A stretch of 13,553 nucleotides of DNA from Actinomycetota bacterium (GTDB lineage Bacteria; Actinomycetota; Actinomycetes; S36-B12): contig CANMNM010000016.1 in assembly GCA_947499275.1 (NCBI GenBank), positions 1-13,553 of the forward strand, written 5' to 3'. Each line of letters opens with the position of its first letter. The first letter of the stretch is position 1. Position numbers and translations under genes: made by a program. The notes beneath the pieces were generated by a model that was given only the letters and a program-made list of their open reading frames with translations, did not search any database and was not told where the DNA came from. Positions 1 through 6,500 of this stretch are shown piece after piece.

Positions 1-1110
1 TGGTCCACCAAACCTCAAGATCTTTGACGCGGTACACGTTTGTGCGGCGCCACCGGAATCAGTCCAGGTAAGGCTTTTGATGTACGGGAATGTACTTTCC
101 TTGCTCGTGTCGTCCCAGACAGCCACACCACCCTGTTTGGCAATGAATGCGGGGATGGTGGCGTCGGTCATCGAGCCTTTAGCAGTTAATGAGTCGTAGG
201 CGGCTTTCTCGGATCCGCCATTCGAACTCTTGGGGCAAACCCCTGTGAGGTTAAAGGCTCCGTTTGCCTTTTTCTCCGTCCAGAAACGGCCATAAGTGGG
301 GACACCGATTTGGATTTTCGCCGGGTCAACGACCGAAACTGAGTAAGCAACAATCGCTCGCACCCAGTTATACGGTGCGAGCGGGCCCGACAATGAGTAG
401 TCGTACGCCATGATCCGGATTCGATCAACAAATGGTGCTATGCCAATCATGTTGTAGACGTAATATCCGGTGCGAGCACTGCAATTTGAACTCATTGAAC
501 ATGGTGGCGGGATTGTGACGACCAGTTGCTTCCCTTGAGCTTTTAGCGCTGCACCCAGTTCAGCAATAAAAGCCGTCCAGTTTGGTTGAGTTTTATCCCA
601 GCTGGCACTTCCATCAGTGAATGCGAAAACTTCGTAGTCCAAATCAATTCCGTCATAATTATTTGACATAACAATGTTCACGATTTCAGCGACGTGCGCA
701 CTTCGCCTTGCTGGGTCCGCGAGCAGATTCGCCATTGTGCTTTTTCCCGTTGCATCAGTGATGGCAGGGATCACGGGAATTCCAGCGGCCCTGAGCTGTC
801 CTAGGGCCCAAGCGGAGTTGGCTGCCGCATTACCGAAATTTGAGTTAAATCCAACTTTTACTCCATTGGGGCCGCCCTTGGTTGCGGAGTACCAAAATGG
901 TGAGACGTCAACAAAGAGATCGCTATTGGCAACTGCGGTGTTTATTCCCTGTGGCGCACTTTGACTCGACATCCAGTAAGGAATCCAGCCACTGACAATT
1001 CGACTCGGTGGAGAATCTGCGACAGCAGAAGTTGTGAGGCTTAGGCCTAAGAATGAGACGAGGGCAAAAGCAATAACAAGCGTAAATTTGCGTGATCTCG
1101 GGGAAGGCAC
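1..1110 (-). CDS. Secreted glycoside hydrolase family 18 protein (C-terminus beyond window)
   Basis: Probable secreted GH18 enzyme (chitinase/YaaH-like fold) acting on a beta-1,4-linked amino-sugar polymer such as chitin or peptidoglycan; the substrate is inferred only from the family. The frame stays open from the left edge back to a GTG at 1110-1108, and an in-frame TGA at 1143-1141 limits the start, so 370 codons are visible. Residues 1-31 form a signal peptide: basic start, hydrophobic core, AVA cleavage site. A GWIPYW strand opens the barrel. The GH18 signature DxxDxDxE is present as DGIDLDYE (residues 153-160, E160 as acid), and MAYDY (234-238) is the conserved second motif. The C-terminal barrel strand lies outside the window. 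There is no clear ribosome site before the GTG. The IclR-type gene is 68 nt upstream on the same strand, so read-through or direct regulation is possible. Confidence 0.88.
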   Translation of the reverse strand, partial: MPSPRSRKFTLVIAFALVSFLGLSLTTSAVADSPPSRIVSGWIPYWMSSQSAPQGINTAVANSDLFVDVSPFWYSATKGGPNGVKVGFNSNFGNAAANSAWALGQLRAAGIPVIPAITDATGKSTMANLLADPARRSAHVAEIVNIVMSNNYDGIDLDYEVFAFTDGSASWDKTQPNWTAFIAELGAALKAQGKQLVVTIPPPCSMSSNCSARTGYYVYNMIGIAPFVDRIRIMAYDYSLSGPLAPYNWVRAIVAYSVSVVDPAKIQIGVPTYGRFWTEKKANGAFNLTGVCPKSSNGGSEKAAYDSLTAKGSMTDATIPAFIAKQGGVAVWDDTSKESTFPYIKSLTWTDSGGAAQTCTASKILRFGGP

Positions 1111-1178
1111 ACCCCATTGTGCGTTATTGCTCGGAATTGATCAACCCAGCGACTCACCCGGCGTGTCTAGAGGCAGCC

Positions 1179-1820
1179 CTAAGCCAACAATCGAGAAATT
1201 TCTTGGGCCGTCCGTGCGATTCGAGCCCCATATTCAGGCTCCGAGAGCTCCCGTGCAGAAATGATGCCCACACTGGCTTCAAGGCCGGTTATCCCGGTCA
1301 ACGGGACGGCAAGGCCGTGGGTGCCGCCCTCCAGATTGGCAACCACCCATGGTGGGTCAAGTTGTCGACCTGCGGCAGTGCGGGCAGCCAGAATTGCGCG
1401 GCCACCGGCACTTCCCTCAAGTGGTGACCGGGTTCCGATCCGCATTGAGACGTGCGTATCACTTCGATTTGGTTCTGAGACCAGAGCGACTAAACCGTCA
1501 TTTGAATCAGCAATCATGAGGTAGGCGGTGCAACCGAGTGCCTCTGCGAGCATGCGTAATGCCGGCCCGGATGCGTCACGCACGAGCGGCTGGATGACGC
1601 GGGCCAGCGCTAGAAGCCCTAGGCCAAGCCGACACTTTCCATCAGGTGATCGTCGCAAGAGTGAATGGGCTTCGAGGGTGACAACTAGTCGATACACGAC
1701 GGTTCGGCCAACGTCCAACTTGTGGCTCAGTTCGGTGACGCTCAGACCCTCAGGGTGTTCGGCGAGGATCTCGAGCACGCCTAATCCACGATCAAGCGTC
1801 TGCGAGGTTTCCTTGGTCAC
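1179..1820 (-). CDS. IclR-family transcriptional regulator, short effector domain
   Basis: DNA-binding regulator of the IclR family, 213 residues. An N-terminal winged helix-turn-helix (about residues 8-70) contains the LSVTELSHKLDVGRTVVYRL helix pair. A C-terminal ligand domain follows (about 80-213), with GSAGGRAILAA (136-146) matching the conserved family segment. IclR proteins are usually about 250 residues; the loss falls in the region between that segment and the AVPLTG strand, so the effector pocket is probably reduced. The start is a GTG with no good ribosome site. A -10-like TTAGGT exactly 6 nt upstream suggests a leaderless mRNA. The downstream neighbour on the same strand is the GH18 gene, a plausible target, but the sequence does not show this directly. 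Ligand unknown. Confidence 0.85.
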   Translation of the reverse strand: MTKETSQTLDRGLGVLEILAEHPEGLSVTELSHKLDVGRTVVYRLVVTLEAHSLLRRSPDGKCRLGLGLLALARVIQPLVRDASGPALRMLAEALGCTAYLMIADSNDGLVALVSEPNRSDTHVSMRIGTRSPLEGSAGGRAILAARTAAGRQLDPPWVVANLEGGTHGLAVPLTGITGLEASVGIISARELSEPEYGARIARTAQEISRLLA

Positions 1821-1826
1821 GCCACC

Positions 1827-1854
1827 ACCTAACCACTGCCTAGGGCAAAATCAA
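1827..1854 (-). promoter_or_regulatory. Predicted leaderless promoter of the IclR-type gene
   Basis: On the minus strand TTGATT (1854-1849), a 16-bp spacer and TTAGGT (1832-1827) lie 6 nt before the GTG start. The -35 box overlaps the last bases of the upstream terminator stem. The -10 is a weak match on its own; it is supported by having the same spacing as other starts in this window. Confidence 0.4.
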
Positions 1855-1883
1855 AGTGCCCCTCGATGTTGAGGGGCACTTTG
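1852..1883 (-). terminator. Rho-independent terminator after the HdeD-like gene
   Basis: Perfect inverted repeat: arms CAAAGTGCCCCTC (1852-1864) and GAGGGGCACTTTG (1871-1883), with a 6-nt loop. Read on the minus strand it lies 41 nt after the HdeD-like stop and is followed by ATTTTG, a short U tract. It separates the HdeD-like gene from the IclR-type gene on the same strand. Confidence 0.8.
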
Positions 1884-1924
1884 TTGTGAAAATGAATGAA
1901 TTTAAATCAGGTTGCTACCTTGGA

Positions 1925-2497
1925 TCAGACGAGCTTCTTGAGCTTGCTGCGCAGCATGATTGCAGCAATGATTTCGTAGATACCAATGATGATCAGCCAA
2001 ATACCAACGACCAGTGCGAGCGTCAAAAGCGAAATCGCTGGCTGGGTCAAAATTACAACTCCACCAATCAGCATGATCAGCCCAAAGAAAATATTCCATC
2101 CGCGCCCTTCTTTGGAATCAAATCCCATGAAAAGGCTCGCGAATCCGCGGAACAGGAATGCAATACCGATAAAGATTGCCAACAATTCAGCGGCATTGAT
2201 CGCACTACGAATTGCAAAAATACCCAAGATAATCGAAAGTACACCTGTGATCAAAAGGAGAACACGTGTGCCGCCGGTGAGTCCGTGGGCAAAGGAACGG
2301 ATGATTTCAAAAATACCCGAGATGATCAAGTAAATTGCAAACAAGATTGCAACAACAATGATTGTCTTTCCTGGCCACACCAGCGCCATGATTCCGACGG
2401 CGAGGGAAATAATTCCACCAAGGAGAAGCACTCCCCAGCTGCGACCGAGGGCGACCAACATGTTTTCGTCGGCTTCCATTTCAACTTGGGATGTCAT
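1925..2497 (-). CDS. HdeD family (DUF308) membrane protein
   Basis: Integral membrane protein of 190 residues in the HdeD/DUF308 family, named after an E. coli acid-resistance protein; the biochemical role is unknown. The sequence shows six hydrophobic segments at about residues 21-41, 45-67, 77-96, 102-123, 133-151 and 156-181. They fall into three repeats of the pair typical of the family, including the recurring I-x-x-G-I-x-E-I-I pattern (58-66 and 169-177). The soluble N-terminus is acidic (about 15 residues) and the C-terminus basic (RSKLKKL). The ATG start is well supported by a GGAGGT ribosome site. It appears to be a single-gene unit, closed by the strong terminator at 1852-1883. Family assignment is firm; a stress role is inference. 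Confidence 0.88.
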   Translation of the reverse strand: MTSQVEMEADENMLVALGRSWGVLLLGGIISLAVGIMALVWPGKTIIVVAILFAIYLIISGIFEIIRSFAHGLTGGTRVLLLITGVLSIILGIFAIRSAINAAELLAIFIGIAFLFRGFASLFMGFDSKEGRGWNIFFGLIMLIGGVVILTQPAISLLTLALVVGIWLIIIGIYEIIAAIMLRSKLKKLV

Positions 2498-2502
2498 TTA
2501 TT

Positions 2503-2508
2503 ACCTCC
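2503..2508 (-). promoter_or_regulatory. Ribosome binding site of the HdeD-like gene
   Basis: GGAGGT on the minus strand, 5 nt before the ATG at 2497. It is one of the few classical Shine-Dalgarno sites here and fixes the start. The 2509-2599 stretch upstream presumably holds the promoter, but no convincing -35/-10 pair was found. Confidence 0.75.
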
Positions 2509-2599
2509 ATATTCGTGCCTCAATTAGGCCTTGTGCAAACGGCTATACGTTATTCCTAAAATCCCGAAATTAGAGCGTGCCATGCCGCAATTGCCCTAA

Positions 2600-3352
2600 T
2601 TAGTTCACTCGTTGGAGGAAATTCTGGGTTTCAGCCCTCTGCGGTGCATCAAATACCTGTTCTGCCGTCCCGGACTCCCACACCACACCATCTCGCAGGA
2701 AGCACACCTGGTCGGCGATCTCCTTGGCAAAAGACATTTCGTGGGTTGCCATAACGATTGTCAATCCGCCCTCGCGCAACTCACGAACGGCGTCAAGTAC
2801 CTCGCCAACGAGCATCGGGTCCAGGGCTGAGGTGATCTCGTCGAAGAGCATTATTTCCGGTTCCATCGCGAGAGCTCGAACTATGGCGACACGTTGAGAC
2901 TGCCCACCGGATAACCGGTCGGGATAATCCTGTGCTTTGGCTTCAAGGCCAAAACGTGTAAGTAACTGCATTGCCTCCTCAACCGATTCCTTCTTGGATC
3001 TTTTCAGAACGCGAGTTGGACCAAGGGTGATGTTTTCCAATACTTTCATGTGGGGGAAAAGGTTGTAGGACTGAAAGACAATCCCAATCCGACGCCTAAT
3101 AGCATCAAGATCAGCGTTGAATGCTGTCACGTCAAGTTCGGAATTGACCACAATGCGTCCGGCATCGACGGTCTCCAAAGCATTGATACAGCGAAGCAGC
3201 GTCGACTTACCCGAACCTGATGCCCCGATCAGCACCGTGGCTGAGTGTGCTGCAACATCCAAGGAGATTCCCCGCAGAACGGGATGCGTATCGAAGGATT
3301 TCCAGACTCCGTCAACCGTGATGAAGGATTCAGTTTCAGATTGAAGGCTCAC
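2600..3352 (-). CDS. Polar amino acid ABC transporter, ATP-binding protein (GlnQ/HisP type)
   Basis: Cytoplasmic ATPase that powers the importer formed with the two genes upstream. All motifs are in order over 250 residues: Walker A GASGSGKST (43-51), Q-loop glutamine in VFQSYNLFP (Q94), signature LSGGQ (147-151), Walker B IMLFDE (167-172), D-loop SALD (175-178) and the switch histidine in MATHEM (H204). The Walker B is followed by IT rather than the common PT, a variation also seen in relatives and not disabling. The start is a GTG whose last two bases are part of the permease TGA stop (GTGA, 4-nt overlap), implying translational coupling. It is last in the operon; no clear terminator was found after it. 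Substrate class (polar amino acid) is inferred from the family. Confidence 0.93.
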   Translation of the reverse strand: MSLQSETESFITVDGVWKSFDTHPVLRGISLDVAAHSATVLIGASGSGKSTLLRCINALETVDAGRIVVNSELDVTAFNADLDAIRRRIGIVFQSYNLFPHMKVLENITLGPTRVLKRSKKESVEEAMQLLTRFGLEAKAQDYPDRLSGGQSQRVAIVRALAMEPEIMLFDEITSALDPMLVGEVLDAVRELREGGLTIVMATHEMSFAKEIADQVCFLRDGVVWESGTAEQVFDAPQRAETQNFLQRVN

Positions 3353-4212
3353 GAGACACCCCCCGCCTGCCTCTTGCGGGCCGAGCGAACCTGAATCCAG
3401 TCGGCAAAACGAGTCATGGGAATAGTCAGCGCAATGAAAATAAGTGCCGCACCGACATAAGGCGTGTAGTTGAAGTTCGCAGAGGTATCAATTTGAGCCC
3501 TGCGCAAAACCTCGATTGGTCCCAGGACTGCGACAAGGGCAGTATCTTTCTGCAGTGAAATAAAGTCATTAAGCAGCGGTGGGGTCACATTGCGTACGGC
3601 TTGGGGTAACACAACAAAACGATTCGTTTGGAATGAAGAAAGCCCCAATGAGCGCGCCGCCATGGTCTGACTTGGGTGAACTGATCCGATTCCAGCCCGA
3701 AATACTTCAGCCACATAGGCGCCGTAGGAAAGCACCAGGGCCGCTGTTCCCCAGAAAATTGCGTCACTGGGTACCCCGGGGAGTTGCAGGGCGGGCATTC
3801 CAAATCCCAAAAGGAAGATGATCAAAATTGTGGGAACCCCACGGAAGATGTCAACGTAAAGCGTTGACAGTACTCGAACCGGTAAAAAGATGGGTGACTT
3901 GACGGTTCGCGCTAGCGCAACCAATAAGCCAATAATCAGAATAAGCGGCTCGGCTATCAAGAAAATGCGGACGTTGAGCCAAAAGGCCTGCAGAAGACCA
4001 GGGAATGACTCTACAAACTGGTCACCATCAAAAAAAGTTTCTTGGACGGCTTCCCAGCCTGAACTCCGGCCGACCAATAAAACGATGACGACGACGAAGC
4101 CCAGCAAACTCCCAATGCCAATGAGGGCATCGCGGCGAGCCTTCTTACGCGAACGTTCCTGGCGCAGTGGGTCGATATAGACCGTGTCTGCGCCAGGAAC
4201 GGGGTTGCTCAC
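3349..4212 (-). CDS. Amino acid ABC transporter permease (HisM/GlnP type)
   Basis: Membrane subunit of the polar amino acid importer, 287 residues. An N-terminal cytoplasmic tail (1-28, very basic at 18-28) precedes hydrophobic segments near 29-47, 76-101, 112-139, 152-167 and 250-268. The cytoplasmic EAA loop that docks on the ATPase is clear at about 169-205, containing EVFRAGIGSVHPSQTMAARS and GLSSFQTNRFVVLPQA. Only one permease gene is present, so it probably works as a homodimer. The start is a GTG at 4212 with a poor ribosome site, and a hairpin sits just upstream in the 47-nt gap after the lipoprotein gene. The 3' end overlaps the ATPase gene by 4 nt. Confidence 0.92.
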   Translation of the reverse strand: MSNPVPGADTVYIDPLRQERSRKKARRDALIGIGSLLGFVVVIVLLVGRSSGWEAVQETFFDGDQFVESFPGLLQAFWLNVRIFLIAEPLILIIGLLVALARTVKSPIFLPVRVLSTLYVDIFRGVPTILIIFLLGFGMPALQLPGVPSDAIFWGTAALVLSYGAYVAEVFRAGIGSVHPSQTMAARSLGLSSFQTNRFVVLPQAVRNVTPPLLNDFISLQKDTALVAVLGPIEVLRRAQIDTSANFNYTPYVGAALIFIALTIPMTRFADWIQVRSARKRQAGGVS

Positions 4213-4227
4213 GTTGTGATCGAAACT

Positions 4228-4257
4228 AACTAATCGCAGTAGCTCGCGCGACTAGTT
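4228..4257 (-). promoter_or_regulatory. Intercistronic stem-loop between binding-protein and permease genes
   Basis: On the minus-strand transcript AACTAGTCGC pairs with GCGATTAGTT (10 bp, one G-U wobble) around a 10-nt loop. It begins 2 nt after the lipoprotein stop codon and ends 15 nt before the permease GTG. No U tract follows, so it is more likely a 3'-end stabiliser, processing site or attenuator than a full terminator. Such elements often keep binding-protein levels above those of the permease. Confidence 0.5.
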
Positions 4258-4259
4258 TT

Positions 4260-5165
4260 CTATTCCGTGAAGTACGGGGCAGTTGTTCCAGCCAACCAGG
4301 CATCTTGGATCTCCTGCAGCTCACCCGAGTCCTTCAATGTTGCGAGTGCTTTGTTGACACAGGTCACGAGTGGATTGCCCTTTTGGAAAAGCAAACCAAA
4401 TTCTTCGTCACCAGTGGTTGCCGCAAATTGGCCGACAATCTTGCTGTTGTCAAACTCTGCAGCGGTTACGTAGTAGGCAGTGGGAAGGTCAACGACGATT
4501 CCATCGATCTGCCCATTTTGCAATGCGCTCTTAGCGTCATTCGTGTCATTGAAAACATAAGGCTCATTGGTTGGTTGGACAACTTCGGTTACGAAGTCAA
4601 GGCTGGTGGTTCCCACCTGAGCGCCAAGCTTGGCTTCCTTGAGTTCGGCAATTGTCGTTGCTCCAGCGATTGGTGAGTCATTAAATGCTACGACCGCCTG
4701 ATTCACGGTGTAGTAACCGTCAGAGAAATCAACGACCTCAGAGCGTTCCGGGGTAATCGAAATTTGATTTATGTCAAAGTCGAAATTCTTGTCACCCGGT
4801 GCGTAGGAAGAATTAAAAGGCACAACTTCCCATTTGATATCGGTAGGTGCAAAGCCCAACTGGGCGGCTACGGCGTAGGCAACCGCGGATTCAAAGCCTT
4901 CACCGTTTGTGGGGTCGTCATCGACGAAGTAGGGAGGGTATGCAGGTGTATCGGTGCCAATTGTCAGCATTCCTGGACTGATAGTCGTGAGGTTTTCAAA
5001 AGCACACTCATCCGTTGTGGCACTTTCGGCGGCGCTTTCTTCCATTGAGGTTTCTGCAGCCGCAGTTTCGGTGGCAGTGTCATCGCTTGAGGAACAAGCC
5101 GAAAGCAAAAGGCCCGCTACGGCTAAAGACGCAACGCCCGCTAGACGAATTGATTTTCTCTGCAT
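4260..5165 (-). CDS. Amino acid ABC transporter substrate-binding lipoprotein (SBP_bac_3)
   Basis: Surface lipoprotein that captures the solute for the importer encoded downstream. Residues 1-23 are a lipoprotein signal with lipobox LSAC and acylated Cys24. A Ser/Thr/Glu/Ala-rich linker (25-52) tethers the domain. Then comes a family 3 solute-binding fold: the first strand TIGTDTPAYPPYFVDD, a GFESAVAYAVAAQLGF helix, and a C-terminal VNKALATLKDSGELQEIQDAWL segment typical of the family. The length, 301 residues, is normal. The ATG start lacks a strong Shine-Dalgarno site but is preceded by GGGATTGAAGACA, the same 13 bases as before the whiB-like gene. First gene of the operon. Two cysteines (about 53 and 267) may form a disulfide. 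The ligand cannot be read from the sequence. Confidence 0.92.
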   Translation of the reverse strand: MQRKSIRLAGVASLAVAGLLLSACSSSDDTATETAAAETSMEESAAESATTDECAFENLTTISPGMLTIGTDTPAYPPYFVDDDPTNGEGFESAVAYAVAAQLGFAPTDIKWEVVPFNSSYAPGDKNFDFDINQISITPERSEVVDFSDGYYTVNQAVVAFNDSPIAGATTIAELKEAKLGAQVGTTSLDFVTEVVQPTNEPYVFNDTNDAKSALQNGQIDGIVVDLPTAYYVTAAEFDNSKIVGQFAATTGDEEFGLLFQKGNPLVTCVNKALATLKDSGELQEIQDAWLAGTTAPYFTE

Positions 5166-5193
5166 TTGTCTTCAATCCCATCAAAAATAGTTG

Positions 5194-5220
5194 GTTATAT
5201 CTCGCGCTGGTTTGCGCTGG
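5194..5220 (-). promoter_or_regulatory. Possible promoter and direct-repeat operator of the ABC importer operon
   Basis: On the minus strand a -10-like TATAAC (5199-5194) lies about 28 nt before the ATG. The -35 zone has no recognisable -35 box but holds a direct repeat, CCAGCGC at 5220-5214 and 5210-5204, spaced exactly 10 bp. This would suit an activator bound on one face of the helix. Assignment is tentative. Confidence 0.3.
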
Positions 5221-5262
5221 TGAAGTCTCTCACTTGTTTGACCGGTGCTACGACTAGCCCCT

Positions 5263-5538
5263 CTATTCGCCACCCTTGGGGAGAGACTTGTGTATTTTTT
5301 CGCAATCGGGGCAAATGGGAAACTTGGAAGGATCCCGATTGGGTGTCCATTTCTTTCCGCACAACGCCTTTACCGGCGAGCCCGTGACCGCACTTTCGAC
5401 GATCTTGTTCTTTTCAACATAGTGGGCAAACTTCTCATGGTCCCCGTCGTCAAAATTCGAGGTCCGCTCTTCGGTGAGGACGCTACCGAGTTCTTCTAAC
5501 TCGGGTGCGTCGAGAGGGGTTGCAAGTGGGGTACTCAT
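5263..5538 (-). CDS. DUF3039 family protein, putative zinc-binding
   Basis: Small 91-residue protein of the DUF3039 family, which is widespread in Actinobacteria and has no known function. The conserved core runs from DDGDHEKFAHYV (30-41) through ESAVTGSPVKALCGKKW (48-64) and RDPSKFPICPDC (68-79). His34/His39 and Cys60, Cys76 and Cys79 (the last two as CxxC) could bind a metal; this is inference from residue spacing. The ATG start is supported by TAGACT 6 nt upstream, indicating a leaderless transcript. Divergent from the thioredoxin-like gene. The 97 nt between its stop and the ABC operon contain no obvious terminator. Confidence 0.85.
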   Translation of the reverse strand: MSTPLATPLDAPELEELGSVLTEERTSNFDDGDHEKFAHYVEKNKIVESAVTGSPVKALCGKKWTPNRDPSKFPICPDCEKIHKSLPKGGE

Positions 5539-5544
5539 GGCACA

Positions 5545-5550
5545 AGTCTA
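5545..5550 (-). promoter_or_regulatory. Predicted leaderless -10 box of the DUF3039 gene
   Basis: TAGACT on the minus strand followed by 6 nt (TGTGCC) and the ATG at 5538. This places the transcript start on or next to the A of the start codon. The identical box with identical spacing precedes the carbamoyltransferase gene. No good -35 box was seen. Confidence 0.55.
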
Positions 5551-5586
5551 CTTTCCTGACCCAAAAAACGAGCAGGGATGTGGAAT

Positions 5587-5615
5587 TTGCATTTTTTTCT
5601 TATACCCCCTAGGGT
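5587..5615 (+). promoter_or_regulatory. Predicted leaderless promoter of the thioredoxin-like gene
   Basis: TTGCAT (5587-5592), a 17-bp spacer and TAGGGT (5610-5615), then 6 nt to the ATG at 5622. A poly-T run (5592-5598) lies in the spacer. The -10 box is inside the CstR-type palindrome, so repressor binding would block polymerase. Confidence 0.5.
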
Positions 5616-5617
5616 AT
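5602..5617. promoter_or_regulatory. CsoR/CstR-type operator in the thioredoxin-like promoter
   Basis: ATACCCCCTAGGGTAT is a perfect 6-bp inverted repeat, ATACCC-N4-GGGTAT. It matches in arms and spacing the palindrome before the CsoR-family gene at 9814-9829. Operators of CsoR-family proteins are typically GC tracts flanked by A/T-rich ends of this form. It covers the predicted -10 box and ends 4 nt before the ATG at 5622. Confidence 0.7.
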
Positions 5618-5621
5618 GTAC

Positions 5622-6011
5622 ATGGCTACCGTTGATCTCACAGAATCCAGCTTCTCTGACACCATCAAAGGAAATCCAATCGTCTTCGTTGACTTTTGGG
5701 CTGCATGGTGTGGACCGTGTCGCAATTTTGCACCCGTATACGAAAAAGCCTCAGCGTCTAATCCCGACATTGTTTTCGCCAAGGTGGACACCGAGGCTGA
5801 ACGAGGTTTGGCTGGGGGTTTTGACATCTCATCTATCCCAACCCTCATGGCGATCCGCGACGGCGTTGTCCTTTATTCGCAAGCCGGTGCACTCCCCCAA
5901 GAAAGTTTAGACAACTTAATCGCAGCTATTCGCGACGTGGACATGGAAGCGGTTCGCCAGGAAATTGCAATATCAAATGAACCGGACATTCACGACAAAA
6001 TCGCAGAATAG
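5622..6011 (+). CDS. Thioredoxin-like thiol-disulfide protein
   Basis: Cytoplasmic thioredoxin-fold protein, 129 residues. The active site FWAAWCGPC has the redox cysteines at 30 and 33, and the cis-proline is in SIPT (Pro73), so it should be a working oxidoreductase. A C-terminal extension of about 20 residues (after 110) goes beyond a minimal thioredoxin of about 105-110. I chose ATG 5622 over ATG 5616: the earlier codon is in the operator, while 5622 sits exactly 6 nt after a -10 box. AGGG (5611-5614) could also serve a longer transcript. The promoter carries a CstR-like operator, so expression is probably derepressed by reactive sulfur species; a role in reducing persulfides is inference. 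A WhiB3-like gene follows 83 nt later. Confidence 0.9.
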   Translation: MATVDLTESSFSDTIKGNPIVFVDFWAAWCGPCRNFAPVYEKASASNPDIVFAKVDTEAERGLAGGFDISSIPTLMAIRDGVVLYSQAGALPQESLDNLIAAIRDVDMEAVRQEIAISNEPDIHDKIAE

Positions 6012-6094
6012 GGGACTAAAGTCCCGCCTAGAGCACTCTCAAATACGCCCTATATTGGTGTACAACGCAGGACATGAGAGGGGATTGAAGACAC

Positions 6095-6490
6095 ATGCCA
6101 CAGCAACCGCTCGCACAGGTACCGCTAGATTCTAAATGGCACTGGCAGGAAGATGGCCGCTGTCGCACTGTTGATCCGCTGCTGTTCTTCCACCCACAAA
6201 ATGAACGCGGTTCTTCACGTTCTCGGCGGGATCAGTCTGCTAAACGAGTATGTGCTCCGTGCCCGGTCCGACTGGAATGCGCCGACTATGCAATCCGGGC
6301 CCGTGAACCATATGGCGTGTGGGGCGGTTTAAGCGAAATCGAACGCGAAGCCATTTACCGCAAAATTGATCAACCAAGAGGGTCACACCTCACGAGTGTG
6401 CTGGGAAGCGGCATCGCTGCGGCAAAAGGATTAGTCAATGATGCAATCTCTGATGAAGCATTAGGGATCTACCATTCCACGGCGAGTTAA
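6095..6490 (+). CDS. WhiB-family Fe-S transcriptional regulator, WhiB3/WhiD-like
   Basis: Actinobacteria-specific regulator that carries a 4Fe-4S cluster and binds the principal sigma factor. The four cluster cysteines are present: Cys23 (GRC), then Cys53, Cys56 and Cys62 in CAPCPVRLEC. The G[VI]WGG turn is at 74-78, followed by a basic DNA-contacting region (LSEIEREAIYRK). The N-terminal half, with WHWQ, FFHP and NERGSS followed by an arginine-rich stretch, and EPYGVWGGLSE resemble WhiB3/WhiD more than WhiB1 or WhiB2, from memory of those families. The C-terminal tail (about 95-131) is longer than in most WhiB proteins and has no assignable function. The start is ATG, preceded by GGGATTGAAGACA. 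It probably senses redox or NO; its targets are unknown. Confidence 0.9.
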   Translation: MPQQPLAQVPLDSKWHWQEDGRCRTVDPLLFFHPQNERGSSRSRRDQSAKRVCAPCPVRLECADYAIRAREPYGVWGGLSEIEREAIYRKIDQPRGSHLTSVLGSGIAAAKGLVNDAISDEALGIYHSTAS

Positions 6491-6500
6491 TACCTGCTCC

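Noticed and set aside
923..1117. Minus-strand ATG frame of 64 codons at the start of the GH18 gene
   Set aside because: It is out of frame with the GH18 domain. The GTG at 1110 gives a proper signal peptide joined to the catalytic domain.
1856..2527. Long plus-strand open frame of 223 codons opposite the HdeD-like gene
   Set aside because: Its product is an unusual Asn/Asp/Gln/Lys-rich chain with no recognisable domain, as expected from the antisense of a hydrophobic protein. The minus-strand frame has a ribosome site, six membrane segments and a terminator.
3768..3784. GC-rich palindromic stretch GGTACCCCGGGG inside the permease gene, as another CsoR-type site
   Set aside because: It lacks the ATA/TAT outer arms and N4 spacing, and it lies within coding sequence.
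6012..6025. Small hairpin GGGAC-TAAA-GTCCC after the thioredoxin-like stop, as a terminator
   Set aside because: Only 5 bp and followed by GCCTAG instead of a U tract; too weak to call.
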